A DNA stretch of 64,000 nucleotides from assembly GCA_045106815.1 (NCBI GenBank), contig JBGCFG010000022.1, forward strand, positions 239,296-303,295, written 5' to 3'. Positions 8,085 through 17,857 of this stretch are shown one piece after another; the stretch's first letter is position 1, and each line of letters opens with the position of its first letter. Under the pieces are notes generated by a model, which was not told the DNA's origin, did not search any database, and saw nothing but the letters and a program-made list of their open reading frames with translations. This DNA is from JAUIAI01 sp045106815 (lineage in GTDB: Bacteria; Pseudomonadota; Gammaproteobacteria; Burkholderiales; Burkholderiaceae_E). A program made the translations under genes and the position numbers.

Positions 8085-8106
8085 CAACCCCTAACGCAAA
8101 AGTTAC

Positions 8107-8123
8107 TTTAGGCTTAAACTAAA
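8107..8123. promoter_or_regulatory. Candidate MarR operator
   Basis: The palindrome TTTAGGCTTAAACTAAA (TTTAG...CTAAA) lies 3 bases before the MarR start codon. The size and dyad fit a MarR-family operator, so autoregulation of the operon is likely. Confidence 0.5.
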
Positions 8124-8126
8124 TGG

Positions 8127-8627
8127 ATGAGGACGCCATCTATCGATCTCGAGACCCGCGCAGAGTCATCCGACCATGCTGCCCTGCGACTCTGGTTGCG
8201 TCTGCTCACCTGCACCAACCTGGTAGAGCACTCGATTCGCGCCAGACTTCGTGCCGACTTTGGTAGCACCCTTCCCCGCTTTGATCTGCTGGCACAACTG
8301 GAAAGGGTACCCGACGGTTTACGCATGAGCGAACTATCGCAGCGCATGATGGTGACCGGCGGCAACATTACCGCTTTGACCGAGCAATTACAGTCAGAGG
8401 GTTTAATTGAGCGCACATCTGACCCAGTCGATCGGCGCGTAACCCGTGTCAGCCTGACCCAAATCGGCCGCCGACGTTTTTCTGAAATGGCCAGCGCGCA
8501 CCAACACTGGGTTGGCGAACTTACCGAAAGCCTAGGTCCTGACGACGCGCGCCAGCTGTTCGAATTGCTGGGCAAACTAAAGCTGAGCGTTCAATCCGCT
8601 CAAACTGATGAGGCAAAAACGCAATGA
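8127..8627 (+). CDS. MarR family transcriptional regulator
   Basis: 166 residues with the winged-helix core: LPRFDLLAQLERVPDGLRMSELSQRM (helices before recognition), GGNITALTEQLQSEGLIER (recognition helix) and the wing DPVDRRVTRVSLTQIGRRR. MarR proteins next to acyl-CoA ligase and dehydrogenase genes usually repress them and release DNA on binding an aromatic acid or its CoA thioester. The gene overlaps the next one by ATGA. A palindrome sits directly upstream of its start. Confidence 0.9.
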   Translation: MRTPSIDLETRAESSDHAALRLWLRLLTCTNLVEHSIRARLRADFGSTLPRFDLLAQLERVPDGLRMSELSQRMMVTGGNITALTEQLQSEGLIERTSDPVDRRVTRVSLTQIGRRRFSEMASAHQHWVGELTESLGPDDARQLFELLGKLKLSVQSAQTDEAKTQ

Positions 8628-9487
8628 GCCTGGCAATGTCTGACCCTAACCGGCCCGTTAATCGTAATCGTGAGCGTCACTTAAGTGGCTATCAAGCCAA
8701 ACATTTTGACTGGCAGTGCGATGAACATGGCGTCGCCACGATTACGCTCAATCGACCAGAACGAAAAAACCCCCTGACCTTCGACTCCTATGCCGAGCTG
8801 CGAGACCTGTTTCGATCTCTCAGTTATGCCGATGACGTTCGCGCCGTCATCATGACTGGGAGCGGTGGCAACTTTTCCTCTGGCGGAGATGTTCACGAGA
8901 TCATCGGCCCACTAGTCGGCATGAAAATGCCCGAACTGCTCGAATTCACCCGCATGACCGGAGATCTGGTGCTCGCAATGCGCCGATGCCCTCAACCCAT
9001 CATTGCGGCTATCGATGGCATTTGCGCCGGGGCTGGCGCCATCATTGCGCTCTCGAGCGATTTTCGGCTCGCGACGCCGTCAGTCAAAACAGCCTTCTTG
9101 TTCGTCAGGGTAGGGCTGGCTGGCTGCGATATGGCCGCCTGCACTATGCTGCCCAGGCTGGTTGGGCAGGGCCGGGCAAGCGATTTGCTGTTTACCGGGC
9201 GCTCGCTTGGTGCCGAGGAAGGCCATAGCTGGGGTTTTTATAACCGCATTCATGATGCCGAAACCCTCCTGACCGAAGCCGGCAAACTGGCTGGCACCCT
9301 CGCAAGCGGCCCGAGCTTCGCCCATGCCATGACAAAAAACATGTTGCATCAGGAGTGGTCTATGACGGTTGAGCAGGCCCTGGAGGCAGAAGCACAAGCG
9401 CAGGCCATCTGCATGCAAACTGAAGATTTTCGCCGTGCCTATGAAGCTTTCTCGGCGAAACAAGCACCTGAATTCAAAGGTAATTGA
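8624..9487 (+). CDS. Enoyl-CoA hydratase/isomerase family protein
   Basis: 287 residues of the crotonase fold. The CoA-binding and oxyanion segments are visible: TLNRPERKNPLTF, GSGGNFSSGGDVHEI and AIDGICAGAGAIIALSSD. The N-terminal extension of about 30 residues before the fold is longer than in standard fatty-acid enzymes. The acyl-CoA dehydrogenase and benzoate-type ligase downstream suggest it hydrates a ring-derived or side-chain enoyl-CoA rather than a plain fatty acyl-CoA. The exact substrate cannot be read from the sequence. Confidence 0.87.
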   Translation: MSLAMSDPNRPVNRNRERHLSGYQAKHFDWQCDEHGVATITLNRPERKNPLTFDSYAELRDLFRSLSYADDVRAVIMTGSGGNFSSGGDVHEIIGPLVGMKMPELLEFTRMTGDLVLAMRRCPQPIIAAIDGICAGAGAIIALSSDFRLATPSVKTAFLFVRVGLAGCDMAACTMLPRLVGQGRASDLLFTGRSLGAEEGHSWGFYNRIHDAETLLTEAGKLAGTLASGPSFAHAMTKNMLHQEWSMTVEQALEAEAQAQAICMQTEDFRRAYEAFSAKQAPEFKGN

Positions 9488-9494
9488 GGACAAG

Positions 9495-10661
9495 ATGCGC
9501 GATCAAAGCTATCTCGATTTACCGTTTTTCGAAGATCACCACCGGGCGCTTGAGCGCTCTTTGAACCAATGGTGCGAAACCCACTTGGCAGAACACTCGC
9601 CTGATGCCAATGAAGATGTGGATGAACGCTGCCGTGCACTGGTCCGCCAATTGGGCGAAGCCGGTTGGCTGAAGTACTGCGTGCCCGCAGCGTTTGGCGG
9701 ACATTTCGACACCCTTGAATCGCGCTCTATCTGCCTGCTTCGAGAGACTCTCGCCCGCTACGACGGTTTGGCCGATTTCAGTTTTGCGATGCAAGGGCTG
9801 GGTAGCGGCCCCCTGTCTATGAGCGGCAACGCCGCTTTGCAGGCTCAATGGTTGCCCAAGATCGCCGCCGGCCAGACCATTTCCGCATTTGCTTTAAGCG
9901 AGCCTGACGCGGGTTCTGATGTTGCGGGCATGCAATGTCGCGCGACCCTCAGCAATGGTCAGTGGGTACTGAATGGTCAGAAGACCTGGATCTCGAATGG
10001 CGGGATAGCCGACTTTTACTGTGTCTTTGCGCGCAGTGCTGATGAGCCCGGCGCGCGCGGCATTTCAGCTTTTTTAGTGCCCGCTGATACGCCAGGGCTG
10101 CACATTGCTGAGCGCATTGACGTGATCGCACCTCACCCCTTAGCCACTCTGGTATTTGAAGACTGCGCGGTGCCCGTTGATCATCTGCTTGGTGAAGCCG
10201 GTAGCGGATTCAAACTGGCCATGGCTACACTGGATGTGTTTCGCAGTTCGGTTGCTGCGGCGGCACTCGGCTTTGCGCGCCGCGCTTTGCTCGAAGCACT
10301 TAGCTACAGCGCCGGGCGGAAAATGTTTGGCCAGGCTCTGGCCGATTTCCAGCTAACCCAGGCCTCCCTCGCGGACATGGCTACCGAGGTTGATGCATCT
10401 GCCCTGCTCACTTACCGCGCTGCTTGGCAACGCGACACAACAGGCGCAAGAACCACCCGTGAAGCAGCGATGGCCAAGATGGTGTCAACCGAATCAGCAC
10501 AAAAAGTCATCGATCGCGCGGTACAGATTTTTGGTGGACTGGGCGTGACGCGGGGACAGGTGGTTGAAAGCCTGTATCGCGAAATCAGAGCGCTGCGCAT
10601 CTATGAAGGCGCAACTGAAGTTCAAAAACTAATCATCGCGCGAGAACTCCTCAAGAGCTAA
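9495..10661 (+). CDS. Acyl-CoA dehydrogenase
   Basis: 388 residues with the family signatures: FALSEPDAGSDVAGMQ (FAD and substrate contact), WISNGGIADFYCVFAR, and the C-terminal QIFGGLGVTRGQVVESLYREIRALRIYEGATEVQKLIIAREL. The catalytic carboxylate is probably the Glu in YEGATE. I chose ATG 9495, seven bases after the hydratase stop and preceded by GAGGACAAG; earlier in-frame starts lie inside the hydratase gene. It is the middle enzyme of the MarR-controlled operon. Confidence 0.9.
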   Translation: MRDQSYLDLPFFEDHHRALERSLNQWCETHLAEHSPDANEDVDERCRALVRQLGEAGWLKYCVPAAFGGHFDTLESRSICLLRETLARYDGLADFSFAMQGLGSGPLSMSGNAALQAQWLPKIAAGQTISAFALSEPDAGSDVAGMQCRATLSNGQWVLNGQKTWISNGGIADFYCVFARSADEPGARGISAFLVPADTPGLHIAERIDVIAPHPLATLVFEDCAVPVDHLLGEAGSGFKLAMATLDVFRSSVAAAALGFARRALLEALSYSAGRKMFGQALADFQLTQASLADMATEVDASALLTYRAAWQRDTTGARTTREAAMAKMVSTESAQKVIDRAVQIFGGLGVTRGQVVESLYREIRALRIYEGATEVQKLIIARELLKS

Positions 10662-10675
10662 TTCAGGAAGGCCCC

Positions 10676-12295
10676 ATGAACGCAAACAGTGCTCATCAGG
10701 ACACCTTTACTCGAGACAAACTTCCCGAAAAGTCGCAGTGGCCGGTGCTTGATCTCACGGCAGCGGGCCTGGACTACGGCGAATACCTGAATGTGACAAC
10801 CGCACTGCTCGATGAACACGTCGCCGCAGGTTACGGCGATCAGCCCGTCATACACAGCGCTGCCGGCACCTGGAGCTACGGTCAGCTTCAGAAGCAGGTC
10901 GATCGGATTTGCGCCGTGTTACGCGACGACATGGGTTTGATCCCTGGCAACCGGGTTCTGCTGCGCGGGGCCAACAACCCGATGATGGCTGCCAGCTTAC
11001 TCGCGACCTTCAAATGCGGTTTGGTGGCGGTGCCGACAATGCCGTTGCTACGAGCCAGCGAGCTAAGCATCATCATCGAGAAAGCACACATTAGTGCAGC
11101 CTTATGCGACCAATCGCTGCTCAGCGAAATGGAACTAGCTGCCAAACAGCAGCCGATTTTGAAGCAAATCATTGCGTTCAATGACCCGGCTGCTGGCCCG
11201 GACAGTCTTGAGAGTCTCGGTGCCGATAAATCAAGTGAGGCGCCCGCGTGTAAAACCGCGGCCGATGATCCAGTCTTGATTGCGTTTACGTCAGGCACAA
11301 CCGGAAAACCCAAGGGCACCGTTCACTTTCATCGTGACGTACTCGCTATGTGCGACCTGTTTCCGCGCCATGTGCTGAAACCAAAACCAACCGATGTGTT
11401 TACCGGAACACCGCCGCTCGCCTTTACCTTCGGTCTGGGCGGCATGCTTTGCTTTCCGATGCGTGCTGGCGCTTCGACTCTGTTGATCGAAAAGACAGAC
11501 CCCAGGGGCCTACTCGAACTAATCGACAATCACCAGGTCACGACTTGTTTCACGGCGCCAACCTTTTATCGTCAGATGGCATCAGCGGCGAATGAATTCT
11601 CGCTGGTAAGTCTCAAGCAATGCGTTTCTGCAGGCGAAGCACTGCCAGTGGCAACACGAGACGCCTTCGAACAGGCGACCGGCATCCAAATCATTGATGG
11701 CATCGGCGCCACCGAGATGATTCACATTTTTATTTCGTCTCCTCCAGAAACGGCCAGGCGCGGGGCCATCGGACAAGTTGTTCCTGGCTATGAGGCCCGA
11801 ATCGTTGATGAACAGATGAACACCTTGCCAGTTGGCGAGGTTGGCAGGCTCGCCGTTCGTGGCCCGACAGGGTGCCGCTATTTAGATGACGACCGGCAAC
11901 TCAACTACGTCAAGGACGGCTGGAACCTGACCGGTGACACCTTCCGAATGGATGGTGACAGGTATTTTTTCTACCAGGCGCGATCAGACGACATGATCGT
12001 CTCGGCCGGCTACAACATTGCGGGCCCGGAAGTTGAAGACACGCTGTTAGCTCATGAAGCCGTTGCTGAATGCGGTGTGGTGGGCATTCAGGACGATGAG
12101 CGCGGGCAGGTCGTTAAGGCGACGGTAGTTCTAAAGCCAGGATTTGAGCGCGGACCCGAATTGGTCAAGACGCTTCAAGACTGGGTAAAGTCGCGCATTG
12201 CCCCTTATAAATACCCGCGCGTTGTTGAGTTTGCAGACACACTCCCGAGAACAGAAACTGGCAAGCTTCAGAGGTTTCGCCTGCGAACTCCTTAG
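10676..12295 (+). CDS. Benzoate/2-aminobenzoate-type acyl-CoA ligase (AMP-binding)
   Basis: 539 residues of the ANL superfamily. The P-loop-like motif TSGTTGKPKGTVHFHRD lies near residue 208, IDGIGATEMIHIF is the A5 motif, LTGDTFRMDGDRYFFYQARSDDMIVSAGYNI is the hinge, and TLPRTETGKLQR near the end carries the catalytic lysine. The match to the benzoate/anthranilate-CoA ligase branch is by recall of motifs, so the acid activated is uncertain. AGGAAGG precedes the ATG. Its stop overlaps the convergent fadD stop by 4 bases. Confidence 0.85.
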   Translation: MNANSAHQDTFTRDKLPEKSQWPVLDLTAAGLDYGEYLNVTTALLDEHVAAGYGDQPVIHSAAGTWSYGQLQKQVDRICAVLRDDMGLIPGNRVLLRGANNPMMAASLLATFKCGLVAVPTMPLLRASELSIIIEKAHISAALCDQSLLSEMELAAKQQPILKQIIAFNDPAAGPDSLESLGADKSSEAPACKTAADDPVLIAFTSGTTGKPKGTVHFHRDVLAMCDLFPRHVLKPKPTDVFTGTPPLAFTFGLGGMLCFPMRAGASTLLIEKTDPRGLLELIDNHQVTTCFTAPTFYRQMASAANEFSLVSLKQCVSAGEALPVATRDAFEQATGIQIIDGIGATEMIHIFISSPPETARRGAIGQVVPGYEARIVDEQMNTLPVGEVGRLAVRGPTGCRYLDDDRQLNYVKDGWNLTGDTFRMDGDRYFFYQARSDDMIVSAGYNIAGPEVEDTLLAHEAVAECGVVGIQDDERGQVVKATVVLKPGFERGPELVKTLQDWVKSRIAPYKYPRVVEFADTLPRTETGKLQRFRLRTP

Positions 12296-13980
12296 GCTTT
12301 TACCTCATCACGCAGTTCGCGCCTCAAGATCTTCCCGACATTGGTCTTGGGCAGATCATCGCGAAACTCAATGTGGCTGGGCCGTTTGTAGCCGGTTAAT
12401 TGCTCTTTGCAGTAGGCCCTAAGCTCCTCTTCAGTGAGGTCTGGCGACTTCTTAACAACGAACAGTTTGACTGCTTCACCTGACTTTTCATCGGGGACAC
12501 CCACCGCCGCACACTCAAGCACTTTCTCGTGCATTTGCACGACGGACTCGATCTCATTCGGGAACACATTAAAGCCAGACACGAGAATCATGTCTTTCTT
12601 GCGGTCTACGATCTTGGTGTAACCGTTGTCGTACATCACGCCAATATCGCCGCTCTTGAAAAAGCCATCAGCCGTCATGACGTTCGCCGTTTCTTCAGGA
12701 CGTTGCCAATATCCCGACATCACTTGAGGCCCCTTGATGGCGATCTCGCCAGGCTCACCATTGGGCAGCCGGTTACCGTCTTCATCCAGAATGACGATCT
12801 CGGTCGATGGCAACGGAATGCCTATCGTGCCACTGAACTCGGTTGCGGTTGCCGGATTGCATGTCGCGGATGGCGAGGTTTCGCTCAGGCCATAGCCTTC
12901 GATGATGGGGCACTTAGTCAACTCAAACCAGTCTTTAGCCACTGCTTCCTGAACAGCCATGCCGCCCCCGTTCGAGATCCTCAGCTGAGAGAAGTCGAGC
13001 TGACGAAACTCTGGGTTGTTGACTAACGCGTTGTAGAGCGTATTGACGGCTGGAAAGTGCGTCACCTTGAACGGCGCAATCTCTTTTACCAGCGCAGGCA
13101 GATCGCGAGGATTGGGAATCAACACTAACTTAGAGCCCTGGCGAATGCCAAGCAGGCAGCAGACTGTGAGCGCGAAGATATGATAAAGCGGCAGCGCGCA
13201 CACAATGACAGCCTGCTCTGGCGCCGGGCCTTTCGCCGGGTCATTCATCACCGGCTCGCTCCACGCCTCTGATTGCAAGACGTTAGCCAGGATATTCTTG
13301 TGGAGCAGGGTCGCACCTTTGGACACCCCAGTCGTGCCGCCGGTGTATTGAAGAAACGCGACATCATCATGGGTAAGCTGGCTCGCCGTGAACGGCATAG
13401 ACGCTCCCTCAGCGAGCACCGTGCTGTATCGAGTAGAACCGGGCAAGCTGAATGCGGGCACCATTTTCTTCACGCGTCGCACCACGAAATTGACGATAGC
13501 CCCCTTGATCAGACCAAGGGTCTCGCCCATGGAAGCCACCACGACATGCTCAACCCCGGTTTTGGCAATTACCTGCTCAAGGGTCACCGCAAAGTTCTCG
13601 AGGATAAAGATAGCCTTAGCACCTGAGTCCTTGAGTTGGTGCTCCAATTCGCGGGGCGTATACAGCGGGTTGACATTAACCACCACCATGCCGGCACGCA
13701 ACACCCCTGCGAGCACAATCGGGTACTGAACAATATTGGGCATCATGATCGCGACGCGGTCGCCTTTCTTCAGTCCTTTGGCCTGCAACCATGCAGCAAC
13801 GAGCTTTGAGGTTGAGTCCACTTCTGCAAAGCTAGTCTCTTTGCCAAACCCTACATAAGCCGTACGGTTGGCATACTGCTTGAGAGAGACGTCAAGCAGT
13901 TCGACGAGCGAGCTGTACTGGTCGTAGTCAATCTCGTGAGGTACACCAGCTGGATAGTGCTCAAACCACGCGTGTGCCAT
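12292..13980 (-). CDS. fadD: Long-chain-fatty-acid--CoA ligase
   Basis: FadD activates free fatty acids at the inner membrane for beta-oxidation or lipid synthesis. The 562-residue protein has YTGGTTGVSKGATLLHKNI (nucleotide binding), GYGLSETSP (A5), GDIGVMYDNGYTKIVDRKKDMILVSGFNVFP (hinge and FadD signature), and LPKTNVGKILRRELR with the catalytic lysine. ATG 13980 has GGAG 6 bases upstream, giving the usual start MAHAWFEHYPAGVP; a longer frame to 14019 lacks support. Confidence 0.94.
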   Translation of the reverse strand: MAHAWFEHYPAGVPHEIDYDQYSSLVELLDVSLKQYANRTAYVGFGKETSFAEVDSTSKLVAAWLQAKGLKKGDRVAIMMPNIVQYPIVLAGVLRAGMVVVNVNPLYTPRELEHQLKDSGAKAIFILENFAVTLEQVIAKTGVEHVVVASMGETLGLIKGAIVNFVVRRVKKMVPAFSLPGSTRYSTVLAEGASMPFTASQLTHDDVAFLQYTGGTTGVSKGATLLHKNILANVLQSEAWSEPVMNDPAKGPAPEQAVIVCALPLYHIFALTVCCLLGIRQGSKLVLIPNPRDLPALVKEIAPFKVTHFPAVNTLYNALVNNPEFRQLDFSQLRISNGGGMAVQEAVAKDWFELTKCPIIEGYGLSETSPSATCNPATATEFSGTIGIPLPSTEIVILDEDGNRLPNGEPGEIAIKGPQVMSGYWQRPEETANVMTADGFFKSGDIGVMYDNGYTKIVDRKKDMILVSGFNVFPNEIESVVQMHEKVLECAAVGVPDEKSGEAVKLFVVKKSPDLTEEELRAYCKEQLTGYKRPSHIEFRDDLPKTNVGKILRRELRDEVKA

Positions 13981-14025
13981 GTTGTCTCCGTTACGTTGCA
14001 ATGATTGCGATTGTGTCACCTGAGG

Positions 14026-15222
14026 TCAGTCTTCTGAAACGTCTGTCGCTTTCACAAAGGCTTGCTTGTAGCCCTGCAGTCGGGCATTTCTTTCGTCTGG
14101 CGCCAACGCTCCGACCTGGCTGGCCAGTTCGTAGAAGTCAGTTAAATTGCCGTCAACTTCATCGAGCATCCCCAGGAATGCGTCAACGCCGTCATTGTAA
14201 GCACCAATCGCGCCCAGGTGCGCATTACCCAACGGTTGGGCAAACCATCTGTCATAGCCTTTGAATCCATCCCATTTGGTCTGTTTAATGGCCTGGTATT
14301 CCTGGCGAAGCAGATCAATGACTTCCTGCTTCTTTGTTCGCTTACGCTCATCAGAGACCGGGCTCTCGTACACAGTCTGCAAACGGTCACGGGCCGTTCG
14401 CAACAGAGCCAGGAAGTCAGCCTTGCGCTGGCGAGCGGCTTCGTAGCGGACGCGCGGTTGCTGATCACCCGATATTGCCTCTTGTCTGCTCAGCCATCGC
14501 TCGACCCCGACAATCTCAACCGCCGTGGCAAATGACTCGTTAAAACCGGAATCACCCTTAACGTAGAGCACCTGGTGGGCAAGCTCATGAAATATCAGCC
14601 GGGCAATCTGGGTCGGACGATTTCGCAGAACCGGGCTCGGGATCGGGTCATCAAACCATCCCAGGGTGGAGTAGGCAGGCACCCCGCCGACCCGAACATC
14701 AAACCCATCAGCCTTCAGCTTTTCGGCATAGGCCGTCGCATCGGCCTTGTCATAATAGCCCCGGTAGCTCACGCACCCTGCTACTGGAAAACACCATGTT
14801 TTTAGTTTCAGGGATAACTCGCTGGCCGCGAAAACATTCCACAAAACATAAGGACGTTCAACATCCGCGTAACCGGTATAGCTGCCATTGTCGGGTAATG
14901 ACAGATCGGTCACCGCAAATCGACGCGCCTCGCGGGCCAGCACCAGTTTGTCACGAATGGTTTCGGATACCGCCTCATCTGCCAGAACCTGCTCGATCGG
15001 ACGACTGACCTGCATGAGAGACAAATGACCGTTGACCGATTGCCAGTAGAAGCCCAGGCCGCTAAAGGCGCAGCCTGTTAGCCCGGCGCAAACCAGAGTG
15101 AGTAAAAGCACACGGCAGAACGTTCGCGACGCAGGTCTGGCCGCAGGGCGGCGCACATGGCTCCGGCGCGTGTTAGGTTGGGTCGCCTGGCTCGCAGAAT
15201 CGGGCAGCAATTGGGCAGTCAT
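14026..15222 (-). CDS. Putative aminopeptidase lipoprotein
   Basis: 398 residues. The N terminus has a basic stretch, a hydrophobic segment and a lipobox LTGC at about residue 51, so the protein is probably a lipoprotein. The zinc motif HELAH (in ARLIFHELAHQVLYVKGDSGFNESFATAVE) is a gluzincin HExxH with the downstream Glu, typical of the family annotated as putative aminopeptidase (Pfam PF10023). Its long, Arg-rich N terminus suggests the true start may lie further in. The physiological substrate is unknown. It lies 45 bases upstream of fadD on the same strand. Confidence 0.82.
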   Translation of the reverse strand: MTAQLLPDSASQATQPNTRRSHVRRPAARPASRTFCRVLLLTLVCAGLTGCAFSGLGFYWQSVNGHLSLMQVSRPIEQVLADEAVSETIRDKLVLAREARRFAVTDLSLPDNGSYTGYADVERPYVLWNVFAASELSLKLKTWCFPVAGCVSYRGYYDKADATAYAEKLKADGFDVRVGGVPAYSTLGWFDDPIPSPVLRNRPTQIARLIFHELAHQVLYVKGDSGFNESFATAVEIVGVERWLSRQEAISGDQQPRVRYEAARQRKADFLALLRTARDRLQTVYESPVSDERKRTKKQEVIDLLRQEYQAIKQTKWDGFKGYDRWFAQPLGNAHLGAIGAYNDGVDAFLGMLDEVDGNLTDFYELASQVGALAPDERNARLQGYKQAFVKATDVSED

Positions 15223-15334
15223 GCAGACTTTTTACCATGCGTTGTGAATCTAAGTCTAAAACACCACAAGGCCTCGGAAATGCAACACCCCGAGTACACT
15301 CAAAGACCAATCGTTAAAGTTTGCCGAGGCAACC

Positions 15335-16543
15335 GTGAATCTGTTTGAAGACATCATCAAGTTTCAGCATGATCTGGCCAGCATTCGGCGAGATATTCAT
15401 GCCAACCCTGAACTGAGCTATCAAGAACACAGAACCGCCGGCAAAGTGGCGGAACTGCTTGAAAAATGGGGTTTTGGCGTCACCACCGGTATTGGCGGCA
15501 CCGGCGTCGTGGGGACTTTGCAAGGTCGACAAAAGACAGACGGGCCTGTGCGAACTGTCGGCTTACGGGCCGATATGGATGCACTGCCTTTGCAGGAACA
15601 CAATCAATTTGCACATGCGTCACGCAACCCGGGCAAGATGCATGCTTGCGGACATGATGGTCATACCGCCATGTTGCTCGGCGCAGCCTGGCATCTGTCC
15701 CAGCACTCTGACTTTGCGGGCACGATTCACCTGATTTTTCAGCCGGCCGAAGAAGGTGGTGCCGGCGCACAGGCAATGATTGACGACGGCCTGTTCGAGA
15801 GATTCCCCTGCGAAGCAGTCTTTGGGATGCATAACTGGCCCGGGATGGCTGTTGGGCAATTTGCCGTCACAAGTGGCCCGATGCTCGCCTCAGCCAATGA
15901 CTTCGAAATCGAGGTCGAGGGTCGAGGCGCACACGCCGCGCTGCCACACGATGGCGCTGACGCGGTGGTGGTGGCCTGCCATCTTGTGCAGGCCATGCAA
16001 ACGGTCGTTAGCCGTAACATCAGGCCGATTGAATCTGGCGTATTGTCAGTGACGCAAATTCATGCGGGCGACGCAATGAATGTCTTGCCGAACTCCGCCG
16101 TCATCAAGGGCACCGTGCGAACCTTCACAACGGAAACACTTGACCTGATGGAGCAGCGCATGGGCGAAATTGTTGACCAGCTCCCAGGCGCGTTCGGATG
16201 CTCTGCGAACATGAAATTCAAACGCAACTATCCGCCGCTCATTAACCATGAAGCCCAGACTCAGTTTGCCCAGTCAGTCATCCGCGAAATGGTCGGTCCG
16301 GCAAACCTGCACGGTTTTGAACCCTCCATGGGCTCAGAGGATTTTGCTTTCATGCTAGCGGCCAAGCCCGGTTGCTATGTCATGATCGGCAACGGCGAGG
16401 GCAATCATCGCGATGCGGGACACGGCCTTGGACCTTGTTCGCTACACAATCCAAGTTATGACTTCAATGACGACCTCTTGCCCATCGGAGCGAGTTACTG
16501 GGTACACCTGGCTCATCGTTGGCTGGCGACTCCTAAAGATTAA
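15335..16543 (+). CDS. M20 family amidohydrolase (hippurate hydrolase type), copy 1
   Basis: 402 residues. Metal-binding and catalytic segments of the M20D amidohydrolases are clear: GLRADMDALPLQE, MHACGHDGHTAMLLGAA, FQPAEEGGAGA and the C-terminal MGSEDFAFML. Such enzymes hydrolyse N-acyl amino acids, hippurate or indole-acetyl conjugates in the cytoplasm. Translation starts at GTG 15335, with GAGG shortly before it. The next gene is a close paralogue 12 bases downstream. Confidence 0.9.
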   Translation: MNLFEDIIKFQHDLASIRRDIHANPELSYQEHRTAGKVAELLEKWGFGVTTGIGGTGVVGTLQGRQKTDGPVRTVGLRADMDALPLQEHNQFAHASRNPGKMHACGHDGHTAMLLGAAWHLSQHSDFAGTIHLIFQPAEEGGAGAQAMIDDGLFERFPCEAVFGMHNWPGMAVGQFAVTSGPMLASANDFEIEVEGRGAHAALPHDGADAVVVACHLVQAMQTVVSRNIRPIESGVLSVTQIHAGDAMNVLPNSAVIKGTVRTFTTETLDLMEQRMGEIVDQLPGAFGCSANMKFKRNYPPLINHEAQTQFAQSVIREMVGPANLHGFEPSMGSEDFAFMLAAKPGCYVMIGNGEGNHRDAGHGLGPCSLHNPSYDFNDDLLPIGASYWVHLAHRWLATPKD

Positions 16544-16555
16544 GAGACGGCTTAA

Positions 16556-17809
16556 GTGAATCAACGCGACATCACGACGTCAGCACTGCAAGGCAGCTAC
16601 CTGGGTCAAAGCAAAGCCATGAGATCCATTCGGGCGTTTCACCCGGATCTCATCAAAATACGCCATCAAATCCATCAGAACCCTGAGCTGGGGTTTGAAG
16701 AAGTAAAGACTGCAGAACTCGTAGCCCGGGAACTGGCCAGCTACGGGATTGAAGAGATTCATAGGGGGTTGGGCGTAACGGGGGTGGTCGCTGTAATCGA
16801 AGGACAAGCCACGGGTGACGCCGCCGCCAACGGCCGCGTGGTTGGTCTGCGCGCCGATATGGACGCCCTGCCCATGCAGGAGGCCAATGAATTTGCTCAC
16901 CGATCCAAAAAACAGGGAGTCATGCACGGCTGCGGGCACGACGGCCACACGGCCATGTTGCTCGGGGCTGCGAGGCATCTTGCGCAAAATCGTGACTTCC
17001 CTGGTCGAGTCGTCCTGATCTTTCAGCCGGGAGAAGAAGGACATGCCGGCGCCCGAGCAATGATTCGTGACGGCCTGTTCGAACGCTTCCCCTGTGATGC
17101 GGTGTTTGCGATGCATAACTGGCCAGGTCTGCCCGCGGGACAAATTGCCGTGCGGCCAGGCCCAGCGATGGCCGCCGCCGATCGACTCACCATCAACATC
17201 ACTGGTAAAGGTGGTCACGGGGCGCACCCCTATCTGGCCGTTGACCCAGTGGTTGTCTCAGCCCATATCATCACCGCCGTTCAGTCGATTGTTTCGCGCA
17301 ATGTCAGCCCACTGGATAGCGCCGTTGTCAGTCTTTGTTCGATGCAGGCTGGCGACCCACTCGCCATGAGCGTCATCCCGTCTGGTGCTAGGCTTATCGG
17401 CACTGTTCGCACCTTCCGCGCTGAGGTGCAGGATCAGGTCGAGGCGAGAATCAAACATCTGGCGCAGTCTGTTGCGGCCGGCTTTGATGCGATTGCGGAA
17501 GTGAACTACGAGCGCGTGTATCCGGCAACGATTAACTCACGGGATGAGGCTCTGTTTGCCGCCCGCGTTGCCAGCGGACTGGTCGGACCGGAAAATCTAT
17601 TGTCTGACCTTGAGCCAAGCATGGGCGCAGAAGACTTTTCATTCATGCTGCAGCAACGGCCCGGCGCTTACTTGAGAATCGGCCAGGGCGGCGCAGCCGG
17701 CGGATGTTTTTTGCATAACACCCGGTACGACTTCAACGACGATATCTTGCCGCTCGGCGCTGGCTTGATGGTTGAGCTTGGCAGGACCTATTTGTCTGAA
17801 GGCGTTTGA
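16556..17809 (+). CDS. M20 family amidohydrolase, copy 2
   Basis: 417 residues, paralogous to the preceding gene through its length (GLRADMDALPMQE, MHGCGHDGHTAMLLGAA, FQPGEEGHAGARAMI, SMGAEDFSFML). It has about 20 extra residues at the N terminus when read from GTG 16556; ATG 16619 (MRSIRAFHPDLIKIR) aligns better with the start of copy 1 and is a real alternative. Tandem duplication followed by divergence is likely, perhaps giving different acyl or amino-acid preference. It converges on dxs. Confidence 0.88.
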   Translation: MNQRDITTSALQGSYLGQSKAMRSIRAFHPDLIKIRHQIHQNPELGFEEVKTAELVARELASYGIEEIHRGLGVTGVVAVIEGQATGDAAANGRVVGLRADMDALPMQEANEFAHRSKKQGVMHGCGHDGHTAMLLGAARHLAQNRDFPGRVVLIFQPGEEGHAGARAMIRDGLFERFPCDAVFAMHNWPGLPAGQIAVRPGPAMAAADRLTINITGKGGHGAHPYLAVDPVVVSAHIITAVQSIVSRNVSPLDSAVVSLCSMQAGDPLAMSVIPSGARLIGTVRTFRAEVQDQVEARIKHLAQSVAAGFDAIAEVNYERVYPATINSRDEALFAARVASGLVGPENLLSDLEPSMGAEDFSFMLQQRPGAYLRIGQGGAAGGCFLHNTRYDFNDDILPLGAGLMVELGRTYLSEGV

Positions 17810-17857
17810 GGCAAGTCAGGCCGTAGCCCCAATACTCACAGTGCGTTCAATGCTCTT

